From Planctomycetaceae bacterium (GTDB lineage Bacteria > Planctomycetota > Planctomycetia > Pirellulales > PNKZ01), in assembly GCA_016793115.1 (NCBI GenBank), contig JAEUIN010000305.1:1-37881 (forward strand): DNA of 37,881 nucleotides. Direction: 5' to 3'. A program made the translations under genes and the position numbers. Position 1 is the first letter of the stretch. The number at the start of each line of letters is the position of its first letter. Below are positions 1 through 8,585 of the stretch, piece by piece. Under the pieces are notes generated by a model. The model was not told the origin of the DNA. It saw only the letters and a list, made by a program, of their open reading frames with translations, and did no database searches.

Positions 1-2
1 CT

Positions 3-140
3 TGGAAAAGCATTCGTACGAAATACGCCTGCAGCGTGCTGTTGCTCACGCGCCGCGGCGAAGTGGCGGGATTGTGCAACGAGCAACTCCCGCTGCCGAG
101 TTCGGGCGCACGGCATTCGCAGCCCACGGAGTCGGAGTGA
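3..140 (+). CDS. C-terminal end of an upstream gene, product unknown (partial)
   Basis: An open frame enters from the left edge in the third frame and stops at TGA 138-140, giving about 45 residues that end in PTESE. The stretch contains hydrophobic residues (YACSVLLLTRRGEVAGLC) and does not look like out-of-frame noise. The stop lies just before the start of the HlyD-like gene, with TGA overlapping a possible GTG at 137 and six bases ahead of the ATG at 146, which suggests translational coupling. In planctomycetes such positions often hold another subunit of the same export system, but I cannot identify this one from so short a piece. Confidence 0.5.
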   Translation, partial: WKSIRTKYACSVLLLTRRGEVAGLCNEQLPLPSSGARHSQPTESE

Positions 141-145
141 ACTTC

Positions 146-1612
146 ATGCCTAGTCGACATCACGAAGACGAGCATGAGAAAGCGTACGCCGACTTCGGCA
201 AGTCCGAACAGTCGGAATTGCGCCTGTTGCAAACTCCGGCGTTTCCTCGCAAGGCCGCGCGCTGGCTCACGTGGGCCTTCGTGCTGCTCGCGGTCGGACT
301 GCTGTACGTGCCCTGGCAGCAGAGCGTCGCCGGCACCGGACAAGTCGTGGCGCTCGATCCGCTCGAGCGTCCGCAAACGATTCAGGCGACGATCGCCGGC
401 ATCATCGACGAATGGTACGTGCGCGAAGGCTCGCAAGTCAAAGAAGGGGATCGACTGGTCGTGATTCGCGACAACGACCCGCTCCTGCTCAGCCGCTTGC
501 AAGCCGCGGTGGAGGCCGCCGAAGACAAGCTCGATTCGACGCAGGCGAAAATCGCTTCCTATAAGGAACAAGTCGACTTCTACAAAGCCGCCCGCGACTT
601 GCAGATCTCCATCACGCAAAGCCAACTAGAAATCGCTCGGCAAAAGCTCCGCGGCGACACCCAGTCGTTAACCGCCGCCGAGGCGGCGAAACTGCAAGCC
701 GATCAAAAACTGGATCGCTATCGGAAATTGGCGGCCGAGAAACTGGCGTCGCCGCAAGAGTTGGAGATCGAAACCGCGTACGCCGCGAAAGCGGCCGCGG
801 ATTTGGTCAATGCGACGGCCGAGGTCGAAGCTTCCACGCGCGAAGTCCAGGTCAAACAAGACTACATTCGCTACGCGGAAGCGGACGCGAACGCGAAAAT
901 CGTGGAAGCGCAGACGAAACTCCAAACGTCGGAAGGGGAATTCGCCGCAGCTCAGAATTCGCTTCTGAAGGCCCAGAGCGAGTTGGCGGCCTTCGAGCAA
1001 CAGGTGATCACCGCGCCGCGCGACGGAACCGTCGTCAGGCTGTTGGCGAACGCCGGACAAAAAGGAGGCCAGGTCTCCCAAGGCGATTCACTGCTGCAGT
1101 TCGTCCCGGATTATAACGCCCGCGCCGTGGAGCTTTGGATCGACGGCAACGACGCTCCGTGGGTCACGCCCGGGCGCAGAGTGCGGCTGCAATTCGAAGG
1201 CTGGCCGGCGTTGCAATTCGCCGCCGGCTGGCCGTCGGCCGCGCTGGGGACGTTCGGCGGCGAAGTGATGTTGGTCGACGCGGCTCCGAACAGCTACGGG
1301 AAGTTTCGCGTGCTCGTCGTCCCCAGCAAAGATCCGAACGAGGCCGACTGGCCCGGCCTGCACGTCGATCCGGCGCTCGACGTCCGCCGCGAGCTGCGCC
1401 AAGGGGTTCGTTGCAACGGGTGGGTGCTGCTGAATGAAGTGAGCTTAGGCTACGAGTTGTGGCGACAACTCAACGGCTTCCCGCCGTCGATCGAACCGGA
1501 TCGACACGATCCGTATCACATGCCGAATGACGACGGCGGGGCGAAGAGCGGACTGAAATCCAAAGTCAAATCGAAGGCGAAGGAAACGAAGTTCGCCGAC
1601 GACGAGAAATGA
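146..1612 (+). CDS. HlyD-family periplasmic adaptor (membrane fusion protein)
   Basis: This 488-residue protein should link an inner-membrane exporter to an outer-membrane channel. A short polar N-terminus is followed by one membrane helix (about residues 40-57, WLTWAFVLLAVGLLYVPW). Then comes the first half of a biotinyl-lipoyl domain (GIIDEWYVREGSQVKEGD), a long alpha-helical hairpin rich in Ala, Glu, Lys and Gln (roughly 110-290), and the second lipoyl half (TAPRDGTVVRLLANAGQKG) with a beta-barrel region. The C-terminus has an acidic and lysine-rich tail. I prefer ATG 146, preceded by GGAG at a good distance; the frame stays open upstream to the window edge, but there it overlaps the preceding gene. 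The TolC-type channel follows after a short gap. No ABC or RND pump is visible, so the inner-membrane partner probably lies upstream. Substrate unknown. Confidence 0.85.
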   Translation: MPSRHHEDEHEKAYADFGKSEQSELRLLQTPAFPRKAARWLTWAFVLLAVGLLYVPWQQSVAGTGQVVALDPLERPQTIQATIAGIIDEWYVREGSQVKEGDRLVVIRDNDPLLLSRLQAAVEAAEDKLDSTQAKIASYKEQVDFYKAARDLQISITQSQLEIARQKLRGDTQSLTAAEAAKLQADQKLDRYRKLAAEKLASPQELEIETAYAAKAAADLVNATAEVEASTREVQVKQDYIRYAEADANAKIVEAQTKLQTSEGEFAAAQNSLLKAQSELAAFEQQVITAPRDGTVVRLLANAGQKGGQVSQGDSLLQFVPDYNARAVELWIDGNDAPWVTPGRRVRLQFEGWPALQFAAGWPSAALGTFGGEVMLVDAAPNSYGKFRVLVVPSKDPNEADWPGLHVDPALDVRRELRQGVRCNGWVLLNEVSLGYELWRQLNGFPPSIEPDRHDPYHMPNDDGGAKSGLKSKVKSKAKETKFADDEK

Positions 1613-1643
1613 GCGACGACGGCGGCGACCACAGGTGACCGAA

Positions 1644-3260
1644 ATGATCGGGTTCGGCAGGAATGCGGTGCGATGTCGGGTGACGAGCTTGCTGCTCGCC
1701 GTCGCCGCCTGCTGCGCGGTGAAGACGGCGAGCGGCGAGGAACCGATTCCGCCCCCCGTTCCGCTTCCGGCCGTCGAACGCACGGACGCGGAATCGGCGG
1801 CCGTTCCCGCGCCACCGCCGGCGAACTCCTCCCTGCAACTCGAGCTCCCCGGCGGAGTCGATCCGGCGACGGGCGAATTGATTCCGCCTTCGCCGCCGGC
1901 GGGTGCCGAGGCGACTCCTGCGGTCCTGCAGCTCGATGAAGTCCTGCACTCCGTCAGCCGAACCTACCCGCTGCTGGTGGCGGCGATTCAGGAGCGCGAA
2001 ATCGCGGCGGGCGAAGCCCGATCGACGCGCGGCGCTTACGACTTGCACGTGCAGGCCGAGAACATGACCGGGGCGATGGGCTACTACCAAACGAACCGTG
2101 CGGCCGTGAAAGCCGAACAGTATACGCTCCCCGGCGGCAAGGTTTGGAGCGGCTATCGCATCGGCCGGGGCTACTTCGAGCCGTGGTATCTCGAGCGGCA
2201 AACGAACGACGGCGGCGAGTTCAAAGTCGGTTACCAGCAATCGCTGCTCCAAGGCCTGGCGATCGACAAGCGACGCGCATCGATGCGTAAAGCCGACCTC
2301 GCGCTGGCCGCCGCGGAGCCGTCGATCGATAAGCAGCGAATCTACTTTCTCGAATACGGCGCGATTCAGTATTGGAAATGGGTCGCCGCCGGACATTGGT
2401 ATTTGATCCAACGCGACATGCTGGAACTTGCGCAACGTCGCGTGGACGGCATCAATAGCCGCATTGAACGCGGCATCTTGCCGGAAATCGAACGCCTCGA
2501 CAATCGACGATTGATCGTGCTGCGGGAGGCGAAGCTGATCGAAGCCGATCGAAAATTTCGCCAAGAGGCTGTCGAGCTCTCGCTCTATCTGCGCGACGAG
2601 GCCGGCTTTCCGGTTCTGCCCGCTGCGGATCGGCTCCCCGCCTTTCCGGAGCCTGCCGCGCCGGCCGCCGATCAATTGTCGAGCGACTTGGCGACGGCCC
2701 TGGCCTATCGGCCGGAGCCGCGTTACTTGCAGTTGCAACGGCAGAAGCTGCAGGTGCAGTTGAACTTGGCCCGCAACCAAACGCTGCCGCAGTTCGACGC
2801 CGTGGTCGACGCTTCGAAAGACGTCGGCTTGCCGAGCAGTCCGAAGAACGACAAAGGACCGTTTCAATTGGAAACCGGCTTGCTGTTCGCCGTTCCGCTG
2901 CAGCGCCGCGACGCCACCGGCCAAATCCGCACCGCCGAGGCCGCGATCACGCAAGTCCGCGCGCAAGAGCAGTATGCGGTGGAGCGCGTCGAAGCCGACG
3001 TCCGCTTCGCGTTGACCGGCCTGACGACGGCGTATGACGAGTATCGCCGCGCGCTCCAAGGCGTCGACCTCGCGGAACAAATGGAGGCGGCCGAACGGAC
3101 CAAGTTTGATCTCGGAAACAGCAACATCTTGTTCGTCAATCTGCGCGAACAAAACACGGCCGACGCCCGGATTCTCACGGTCGACGCCTTGCTGGAGTAT
3201 TACATCGCCGCGGCGGAGCATCGGGCCGCATTGGGACTCGACGCCGGCTTCACGCAATAG
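1644..3260 (+). CDS. TolC-family outer-membrane efflux protein
   Basis: This protein of about 538 residues is the likely outer-membrane channel for the adaptor encoded just upstream. It has an N-terminal signal peptide (LLLAVAACCAVKTASG), then a Pro-rich linker (PIPPPVPLPAV, PSPPAG) of about 80 residues before the channel domain, and long amphipathic helices typical of the TolC repeat (for example ATGQIRTAEAAITQVRAQEQ and LAEQMEAAERTKFDLGNSNI). The segment FDLGNSNILFVNLREQN matches the TolC pattern in which a Gly-Xaa-Xaa turn precedes the last long helix. An in-frame GTG lies nine bases upstream at 1635; ATG 1644 is preferred because an AGGTGA stretch sits before it. The gap of about 30 bases to the adaptor gene suggests an operon. 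Confidence 0.87.
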   Translation: MIGFGRNAVRCRVTSLLLAVAACCAVKTASGEEPIPPPVPLPAVERTDAESAAVPAPPPANSSLQLELPGGVDPATGELIPPSPPAGAEATPAVLQLDEVLHSVSRTYPLLVAAIQEREIAAGEARSTRGAYDLHVQAENMTGAMGYYQTNRAAVKAEQYTLPGGKVWSGYRIGRGYFEPWYLERQTNDGGEFKVGYQQSLLQGLAIDKRRASMRKADLALAAAEPSIDKQRIYFLEYGAIQYWKWVAAGHWYLIQRDMLELAQRRVDGINSRIERGILPEIERLDNRRLIVLREAKLIEADRKFRQEAVELSLYLRDEAGFPVLPAADRLPAFPEPAAPAADQLSSDLATALAYRPEPRYLQLQRQKLQVQLNLARNQTLPQFDAVVDASKDVGLPSSPKNDKGPFQLETGLLFAVPLQRRDATGQIRTAEAAITQVRAQEQYAVERVEADVRFALTGLTTAYDEYRRALQGVDLAEQMEAAERTKFDLGNSNILFVNLREQNTADARILTVDALLEYYIAAAEHRAALGLDAGFTQ

Positions 3261-3494
3261 GCCGTAACGCCGCCGCGAGCGCGGATCAACGCCCGTCGCG
3301 AACACACAATCGCCCGGCCGGGGTCTTCGCCGGACCGGATGCGATATCGATCGTGGTCCATACGACGGGCGAGCGGCGGCGGAAAAGATTCCCGGCTCGA
3401 GTCTCGGTCGGGGCGACAAGTTCGGCTATTCTAACGGCTCGTCGTCGCCCCCCGCTTTGTTGTCGCATCACGTTTTCCAAGGGACATCGCCCCC

Positions 3495-4505
3495 ATGTCG
3501 CCGCTCAAGTCGTTCGGTTGCTTGGCCTCGCTATTATTCTTGCTCCACGTCGGCGCGCTGCGCGCCGAGGAAAAGACGCGGCCCGTGCGGATGGGTTGCG
3601 GCGCAATGGTGTTCGACACGGTCCCGGGCTGGGGCTTGCGAGCCGACGGTCGCTCGGCCTTGGGGCCGACGCACGGCGCGGTCGTCATCGATCGGGCCGG
3701 GAGCATCTACGTGAGCGCGAATAAAGGCGTCGTCGTGTTTGCGCCCGACGGCAAGGTGATTCGCGAGTTTCTCGGCGGCGACTACACCGGCCTGCACGAC
3801 ATGGAGATTCGCGGCGAAGGAGACGACGAATTTATCTACGGCGCCCGCAACGTCGCGGCCGAGGGCATCAAGTTCAATGCGCGGACCGGCGAAGTCGTGC
3901 TGCACCTCGGCTTTCCGAAGGAGTCGGGCCTGGAGCTCAAAAAGTTCAGCCCGACGGCGATCACCGTGGCGCCCAACGGCGACATCTATCTTTCCGACGG
4001 CTACGCCAGCAATCACATCTTCAAGTTCGACAAGGCCGGCAAGTATGTGATGCACTTCGGAACGAAGGGCAACGATCTCAAGCAATTCAACACCGCGCAC
4101 GGCATGACGCTCGACACCCGCTATGAGCCGCCGCGGCTGTTGATTTGCGATCGGAACCACACGCCCCAAGGCCGATTGCTGCACTACGATCTCGAGGGGA
4201 ACTTCGTCCAAGAGGTCGTGACGGGGCTCGGCATGCCGACCTCGGCCGCGATCCAAGGCGACTTCGTTTCCGTCCCCGATCTGCACGGCCGAGTGGTAAT
4301 TTTGGACAAGAGCAACACGATCATCGCGGTGCTCGGCCACAATCCCGATCCGGCGACGCGGATGAACTATAACGTGAAGCAACCGCAATGGATCGAAGGC
4401 ATTTTCAGCGGCACGCACGGCTCGTACTGGGACCAAGACGGCAATCTCTACGTCCAAGACTGGAACGTCGACGGCCGCATCATGAAGCTCGTCCGCGTGC
4501 GCTGA
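3495..4505 (+). CDS. Secreted NHL-type six-bladed beta-propeller protein
   Basis: This 336-residue protein has a signal peptide (CLASLLFLLHVGALRAEE) and repeating blade motifs of the NHL type: IDRAGSIYVSANKGVVVFAPDGK, VAPNGDIYLSDGYASNHIFKFDKAGK and WDQDGNLYVQDWNVDGRIMKLV. Such proteins are probably periplasmic and bind carbohydrate, peptide or protein ligands; some relatives are peptidylamidoglycolate lyases. Conserved His residues (HGMT, HGSYW, DLHGR) leave room for a metal site, but no activity can be assigned. An AAGGGA Shine-Dalgarno lies about ten bases before the ATG. The gene stands alone: 234 bases separate it from tolC and a convergent response regulator follows. Confidence 0.75.
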   Translation: MSPLKSFGCLASLLFLLHVGALRAEEKTRPVRMGCGAMVFDTVPGWGLRADGRSALGPTHGAVVIDRAGSIYVSANKGVVVFAPDGKVIREFLGGDYTGLHDMEIRGEGDDEFIYGARNVAAEGIKFNARTGEVVLHLGFPKESGLELKKFSPTAITVAPNGDIYLSDGYASNHIFKFDKAGKYVMHFGTKGNDLKQFNTAHGMTLDTRYEPPRLLICDRNHTPQGRLLHYDLEGNFVQEVVTGLGMPTSAAIQGDFVSVPDLHGRVVILDKSNTIIAVLGHNPDPATRMNYNVKQPQWIEGIFSGTHGSYWDQDGNLYVQDWNVDGRIMKLVRVR

Positions 4506-4535
4506 CGGATCGCCGTTCGATCGCCGCGTCACGAA

Positions 4536-4576
4536 CGATAGGCGTCGCACGGAATCGCGCGGCGTCATGCCTATCG
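4536..4576. terminator. Inverted repeat between convergent genes, possible bidirectional terminator
   Basis: CGATAGGC (4536-4543) and GCCTATCG (4569-4576) form an 8-bp perfect inverted repeat with a 25-base loop. It lies between the stop of the propeller gene and the stop of the minus-strand response regulator, and overlaps the latter's stop codon. There is no clear T-run and the loop is long, so the call is tentative. Confidence 0.35.
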
Positions 4577-5044
4577 AGTCGACGCGGCGAACTTCAAGAA
4601 CGCGGCGGACGACGCGTCGCCCCCGGCCCGGAGTTGGGTCAGCTGCCGCAGGGTCTCGCGCCAGCGATCGAAGCTCTTGTTGATATCCGCAATACAATCG
4701 ACGAGGCCCGCCGCATCGGTCAGCGGCTTGAAAAAGCAAGCGGTCGCCCCCTCATGCAGCGAGCGAATCACGCTCGCTTGCTTGACCACGCCGGTCAATA
4801 CGATGACGGCCGTGCCGCCGTCGGCCCGCTTGATCCGCTCCAGGAGTTCGAAACCGTCGAGCTTCGGCATCTGGAGATCGACGATCACGATGCGGAAGTT
4901 TTCGGCGGCGATCCGCTCGACGGCCGCGGTCGGATCGTGGAGCGGCGTCACTTCGATGCCGTGACGGGCCAGCAACTGTGCGGTGAGCCGAGTCATCGCC
5001 GGATCGTCGTCGACGTGCAGAACGCGAACAGGTCGGTTGGTCAT
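4571..5044 (-). CDS. Single-domain response regulator (receiver protein)
   Basis: This 157-residue protein is a CheY-like receiver. It shows the acidic pocket (VLHVDDDPAM), the phosphoacceptor Asp in IVIVDLQMPKLDG, the Thr of VIVLTG and the conserved Lys in CFFKPL. About 30 helical residues follow the receiver, with no DNA-binding or enzymatic output domain, so it probably acts by protein contact or as a phosphate sink. The start is ATG at 5044; the frame stays open further upstream, but that part has no receiver similarity and an Arg-rich shadow composition. It is transcribed away from cheA, with 373 bases between the two starts, so it may be regulated with the chemosensory operon and phosphorylated by its kinase. 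That link is inferred. Confidence 0.85.
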   Translation of the reverse strand: MTNRPVRVLHVDDDPAMTRLTAQLLARHGIEVTPLHDPTAAVERIAAENFRIVIVDLQMPKLDGFELLERIKRADGGTAVIVLTGVVKQASVIRSLHEGATACFFKPLTDAAGLVDCIADINKSFDRWRETLRQLTQLRAGGDASSAAFLKFAASTR

Positions 5045-5417
5045 AGCGGCGTCTTCGCTGCGTTTGTCGGAACGGCGGTCGCAAAGCGGGCGAGTTTCGA
5101 AGTCAACTAAGCATACGACCGGATATCCCACGAGCGGCTCCGACGCCGCGACGACGGGAAAGACCACGCCGCGAATTGAGCGATTCCCATGCGCCACAGA
5201 TAAGCGCATGCGACAACTTCGCACAGCGAGGGCAATCCGTTCGCGGGGAGTCCTCGTTCTTGCCGGCGAGACGGAGCGGCGCGCTTCGCGTCGGCGATCG
5301 TGAGATTCCACGAAACCGCGAAGTTTTACCCGCCGCGACTCATTTCAGTTCTATGTTTGCCCGGCTCGCAATTGCGGGTTTCCGAAACGCCGCCTCAGTA
5401 GCCGAGAAACAGGGTCC
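5045..5417. promoter_or_regulatory. Divergent intergenic region between the solo receiver and cheA, with an inverted repeat
   Basis: These 373 bases hold no convincing gene. They should carry promoters for the minus-strand receiver and the plus-strand chemosensory operon. A 7-bp perfect inverted repeat, CATGCGC (5188-5194) and GCGCATG (5204-5210) with a 9-base AT-richer spacer (CACAGATAA), lies mid-region and could be an operator. I could not pick a convincing -35/-10 pair. Confidence 0.4.
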
Positions 5418-8084
5418 ATGGACGCCGCAGACGCCGAGTTGATCGCCGAGTTCACCGTCGAGTCGCTGGAAGGGTTGGCGAACATCGAACAACAGATGCT
5501 CGCGATCGAGTCCGGCGGCGACGATCTCGACCTCGACCTCGTCAACTCGGTGTTTCGCACGATGCACTCCATCAAGGGAACCGCCGGTTTTTTAGGCCTC
5601 ACTTCGATCGGGCACCTCGCCCACGGGCTGGAAGAAGTGCTGAATCACTTGCGCAACCGCGAGGTGACTCCCAGTTCGGAACTCGTCACCACGGTGCTGC
5701 GCGCCGCGGACTTCATGAAAGACCTCATCGCGGCGGTCGACGCCTCGAACGACGCCGACGTCGGCCCTTACGTCGGAACCTTGCAACAATTTCGTCCCGG
5801 TGCGGCGACGAACGTTGCCGCCGCAGCCGCTCCGCCCGCCCCGGTCGACACGTCGGCAACCATTGAATCGGCGACGGCGGTGCAAGAGTTCATCATCGAG
5901 TGCTATGAGAATCTGGAACAGATGGACGCCGATTTGCTCGCGCTCGAACGAGGATCGGCGGAGCCGCTACTTCTGCGCGGCATCTTTCGGACGATGCACA
6001 CCATCAAAGGTGGCGCCGGCTTTCTCGGTCTAGCGCGTCTAGAACGCCTGGCGCATGCCGCGGAGAACCTGCTCGGCAGACTTCGCGACGGCGAACTCGC
6101 GGCGAGCCCGCAGATCATCGCCCCGCTGTTAGCCGCCGTGAGCGGTTGCCGTGAAGGTTTGCGCATTCTGGAGCTGCGCGGCGACGACGCGGCGTTCTCA
6201 CCCGATGCGTTGATCGAGCGCCTCCAGCCGCCGCAGACCGCGGTCCTCGCGATGACGGAAAACTTGCATGGCGCGTCAATCGTCGCTCCAACCGCGCTGT
6301 CGCCGCAGCAACCGACCCCCGCACCACACGCGGAGCCAATAGCGGTAAAGGTCGCCGAGCAAGTCGCGGCGGCACCTACGGCTCCCGCCGCGACCGACCA
6401 TTCGGGCGGCGAAAAGGGAGCCGCTCCGCTCGTCGACACGACGATCCGCGTCGATGTGGCGCTGCTCGACAAGCTGATGACGCGCGTGGGCGAATTGGTG
6501 CTCGCCCGCAATCAGATTCTGCAACTCACGGCCGGATCGAACGACGCCCCTCTTTCCGGCGCGGCGCAACGCTTAAACTTGATCGCGGCCGAGTTGCAAG
6601 AGAGCGTGATGAAGACGCGGATGCAACCGATCGGCAACGTGTGGTCGAAATTTCCGCGTGTTGTGCGCGACCTCGCCGCGCAGCTCGGCAAGCAAGTTGC
6701 CATAGAGATGGAAGGCAAGGAGACGGAACTCGACAAAACAATCGTCGAAGCCATCAAGGACCCATTGACGCACCTGGTTCGCAATTCGGTCGATCACGGA
6801 ATCGAAGTTCCCGCCGCACGACGCGCCGCCGGCAAACCGGCCGAGGGTCGCCTCGCCTTGCGGGCCTATCACGAAGGCGGGCAGGTCAACATCGAGATCA
6901 GCGACGACGGCGCGGGGCTGAATCTCGACCGGATTCGCCGCAAGGCAGTCGAGCGCGGACTGCTGTCGAGCGATCAAGCCGCGCGGTTGTCCGACCGCGA
7001 CGCCGCTCAATTGATCTTCGCGCCCGGCTTTTCCACCGCGGAAACGGTGACCAGCGTTTCCGGGCGCGGCGTCGGCATGGACGTCGTTAAAACTCACATC
7101 GAGCGGATCAGCGGCACGATCGATTTGGAATCGAAGCCGGGACAAGGCACGACCGTGCGGATTAAGATTCCGCTCACACTCGCGATTATTCCGGCTTTGG
7201 TCGTGGGCAACGACGGCGATCGCTACGCGATTCCTCAAGTGAGCCTACTGGAACTCGTGCGGCTCGAAGGCGAAACGGCGCTCCGCGGCGTCGAATATGT
7301 CCACAGCACGCCGGTCTATCGCTTGCGCGGCAAACTGCTGCCGCTGATTTATCTTTCGGAACGATTGGGAACGGGACACCCGCCCAACGACACCGACCAG
7401 GCGATGAATATCGTCGTACTGGAAGCCGACGAGCGGCGGTTCGGGCTCGTCGTCGACACAATTCACGATGCGGCGGAGATCGTCGTCAAGCCGCTCAGCC
7501 GGCAACTCAAAGGGCTCGCGGAATACGCGGGCGCTACGATCATGGGGGACGGCGCGGTGGCCCTGATTCTCGACGTGAAAGGCCTAGCGCACTCGGCCGG
7601 TCTCACCGCGGAACAGCGCGATCCCCCAGCCTCTTCCGCGGCCGGAGACGGCGTTTCCGGCGCGGTCGAAACGTTGCTCATCGTCGATCTCGGCGACAAC
7701 CGGCGGTTCGCTCTGCCGACGTCGATGGTCTCGCGTCTGGAACAAATCCCCGCCGCCGCCGTCGAACAGACCGACGGACGCGAAGTGATTCAATATCGCG
7801 GAGCGATCTTGCCGCTCGTCCGGCTGACCGACGTTTTCGGCGGCGCGGCGGCGACCGCGGACGAACTCTCGGTCGTCGTCTACGCCGACGGCTCCGAATC
7901 GTGCGGCTTCGTCGTCGGCCGCATCGTGGACGTCGTCGAAGCCGAAGTCGCCGGACGCGCGTCCGGCCGCTCGGGCGCGACGAATCTGCTGGGCACCGTC
8001 GTCATTCAGCGGCGCGTCACCGACATCGTCAACTTACCGAACTTGGCCGCCGCCTATGCCTCGCTCGCGGCGCCGGCGCTCTAA
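5418..8084 (+). CDS. cheA: Chemotaxis-type histidine kinase CheA with two HPt and two CheW domains
   Basis: This 888-residue kinase would phosphorylate CheY and CheB in response to the receptor encoded downstream. Visible domains are HPt1 (about 1-115, phosphorylatable His50 in MHSIKG), HPt2 (about 153-260, His194 in MHTIKG), an Ala/Pro linker, the dimerisation region (about 337-400, DTTIRVDVALLDKLM), the HATPase (N-box RNSVDHG near 456, G1 DDGAG near 496-500, G2 GRGVGMDVV near 549) and two CheW-like domains (about 588-725 and 750-880). Common CheA proteins have one HPt and one CheW domain, so this is an expanded form. There is no C-terminal receiver and no obvious P2 domain. The ATG at 5418 opens the operon and cheW follows after only a few bases. 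Confidence 0.95.
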   Translation: MDAADAELIAEFTVESLEGLANIEQQMLAIESGGDDLDLDLVNSVFRTMHSIKGTAGFLGLTSIGHLAHGLEEVLNHLRNREVTPSSELVTTVLRAADFMKDLIAAVDASNDADVGPYVGTLQQFRPGAATNVAAAAAPPAPVDTSATIESATAVQEFIIECYENLEQMDADLLALERGSAEPLLLRGIFRTMHTIKGGAGFLGLARLERLAHAAENLLGRLRDGELAASPQIIAPLLAAVSGCREGLRILELRGDDAAFSPDALIERLQPPQTAVLAMTENLHGASIVAPTALSPQQPTPAPHAEPIAVKVAEQVAAAPTAPAATDHSGGEKGAAPLVDTTIRVDVALLDKLMTRVGELVLARNQILQLTAGSNDAPLSGAAQRLNLIAAELQESVMKTRMQPIGNVWSKFPRVVRDLAAQLGKQVAIEMEGKETELDKTIVEAIKDPLTHLVRNSVDHGIEVPAARRAAGKPAEGRLALRAYHEGGQVNIEISDDGAGLNLDRIRRKAVERGLLSSDQAARLSDRDAAQLIFAPGFSTAETVTSVSGRGVGMDVVKTHIERISGTIDLESKPGQGTTVRIKIPLTLAIIPALVVGNDGDRYAIPQVSLLELVRLEGETALRGVEYVHSTPVYRLRGKLLPLIYLSERLGTGHPPNDTDQAMNIVVLEADERRFGLVVDTIHDAAEIVVKPLSRQLKGLAEYAGATIMGDGAVALILDVKGLAHSAGLTAEQRDPPASSAAGDGVSGAVETLLIVDLGDNRRFALPTSMVSRLEQIPAAAVEQTDGREVIQYRGAILPLVRLTDVFGGAAATADELSVVVYADGSESCGFVVGRIVDVVEAEVAGRASGRSGATNLLGTVVIQRRVTDIVNLPNLAAAYASLAAPAL

Positions 8085-8102
8085 CCCGTGAACCACGTCA
8101 CT

Positions 8103-8558
8103 ATGTCGAACCCGCGGCAGTTCTGCACGTTTTACGTCGGCGACATGTTCCTCGGCATCCCCGTGGAACATGTGCAAGAGGTCTTGCGCTATCACGCGAT
8201 GACGCGAGTTCCGCGGGCCGCTTCGTCGGTGAGCGGGCTGATCAATCTGCGGGGCCAGATCGTCACGGCGATCGACCTACGTCGCCGGCTCGGCCTACCG
8301 CCGCGCGACGCCGCGCGCTTGCCGATGAACGTCGTCCTACGGACTTCGGACGGCGCGGTCAGTCTGCTGGTCGACGCCATCGGCGACGTGACGGAGGTCG
8401 GAGAAGACGCCTTCGAACCGTCACCGCCGACTTTGAGCGATGCGCTCCGCAAACTCGTGCGGGGCGCCTACAAGCTCGATCGCCATTTGTTGCTCGTACT
8501 CGACGACGCCGAGGTGCTCGACGTCGCCGACAATTCCGCGGCTTTACTCACATCTTAA
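8103..8558 (+). CDS. cheW: CheW coupling protein
   Basis: This protein of about 151 residues is a stand-alone CheW domain that should bridge the receptor tip and CheA. Typical segments are FCTFYVGDMFLGIPVEHVQEV, the conserved VSGLINLRGQIVTAIDLRRRLG and LLVDAIGDVTEV. An in-frame GTG at 8088, four bases after the cheA stop, would add five residues; ATG 8103 is chosen because the domain starts immediately afterwards, but the GTG would give tighter coupling to cheA. It lies between cheA and the receptor gene in the same operon. Confidence 0.93.
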   Translation: MSNPRQFCTFYVGDMFLGIPVEHVQEVLRYHAMTRVPRAASSVSGLINLRGQIVTAIDLRRRLGLPPRDAARLPMNVVLRTSDGAVSLLVDAIGDVTEVGEDAFEPSPPTLSDALRKLVRGAYKLDRHLLLVLDDAEVLDVADNSAALLTS

Positions 8559-8585
8559 ATCGTCCGTCATCCGGAACCACTTTTT

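Noticed and set aside
1566..3419. 617-codon open frame on the minus strand opposite the TolC-type gene
   Set aside because: It mirrors the real gene's codon bias, is Arg-rich and low-complexity and shows no domain motif; a classic high-GC antisense shadow.
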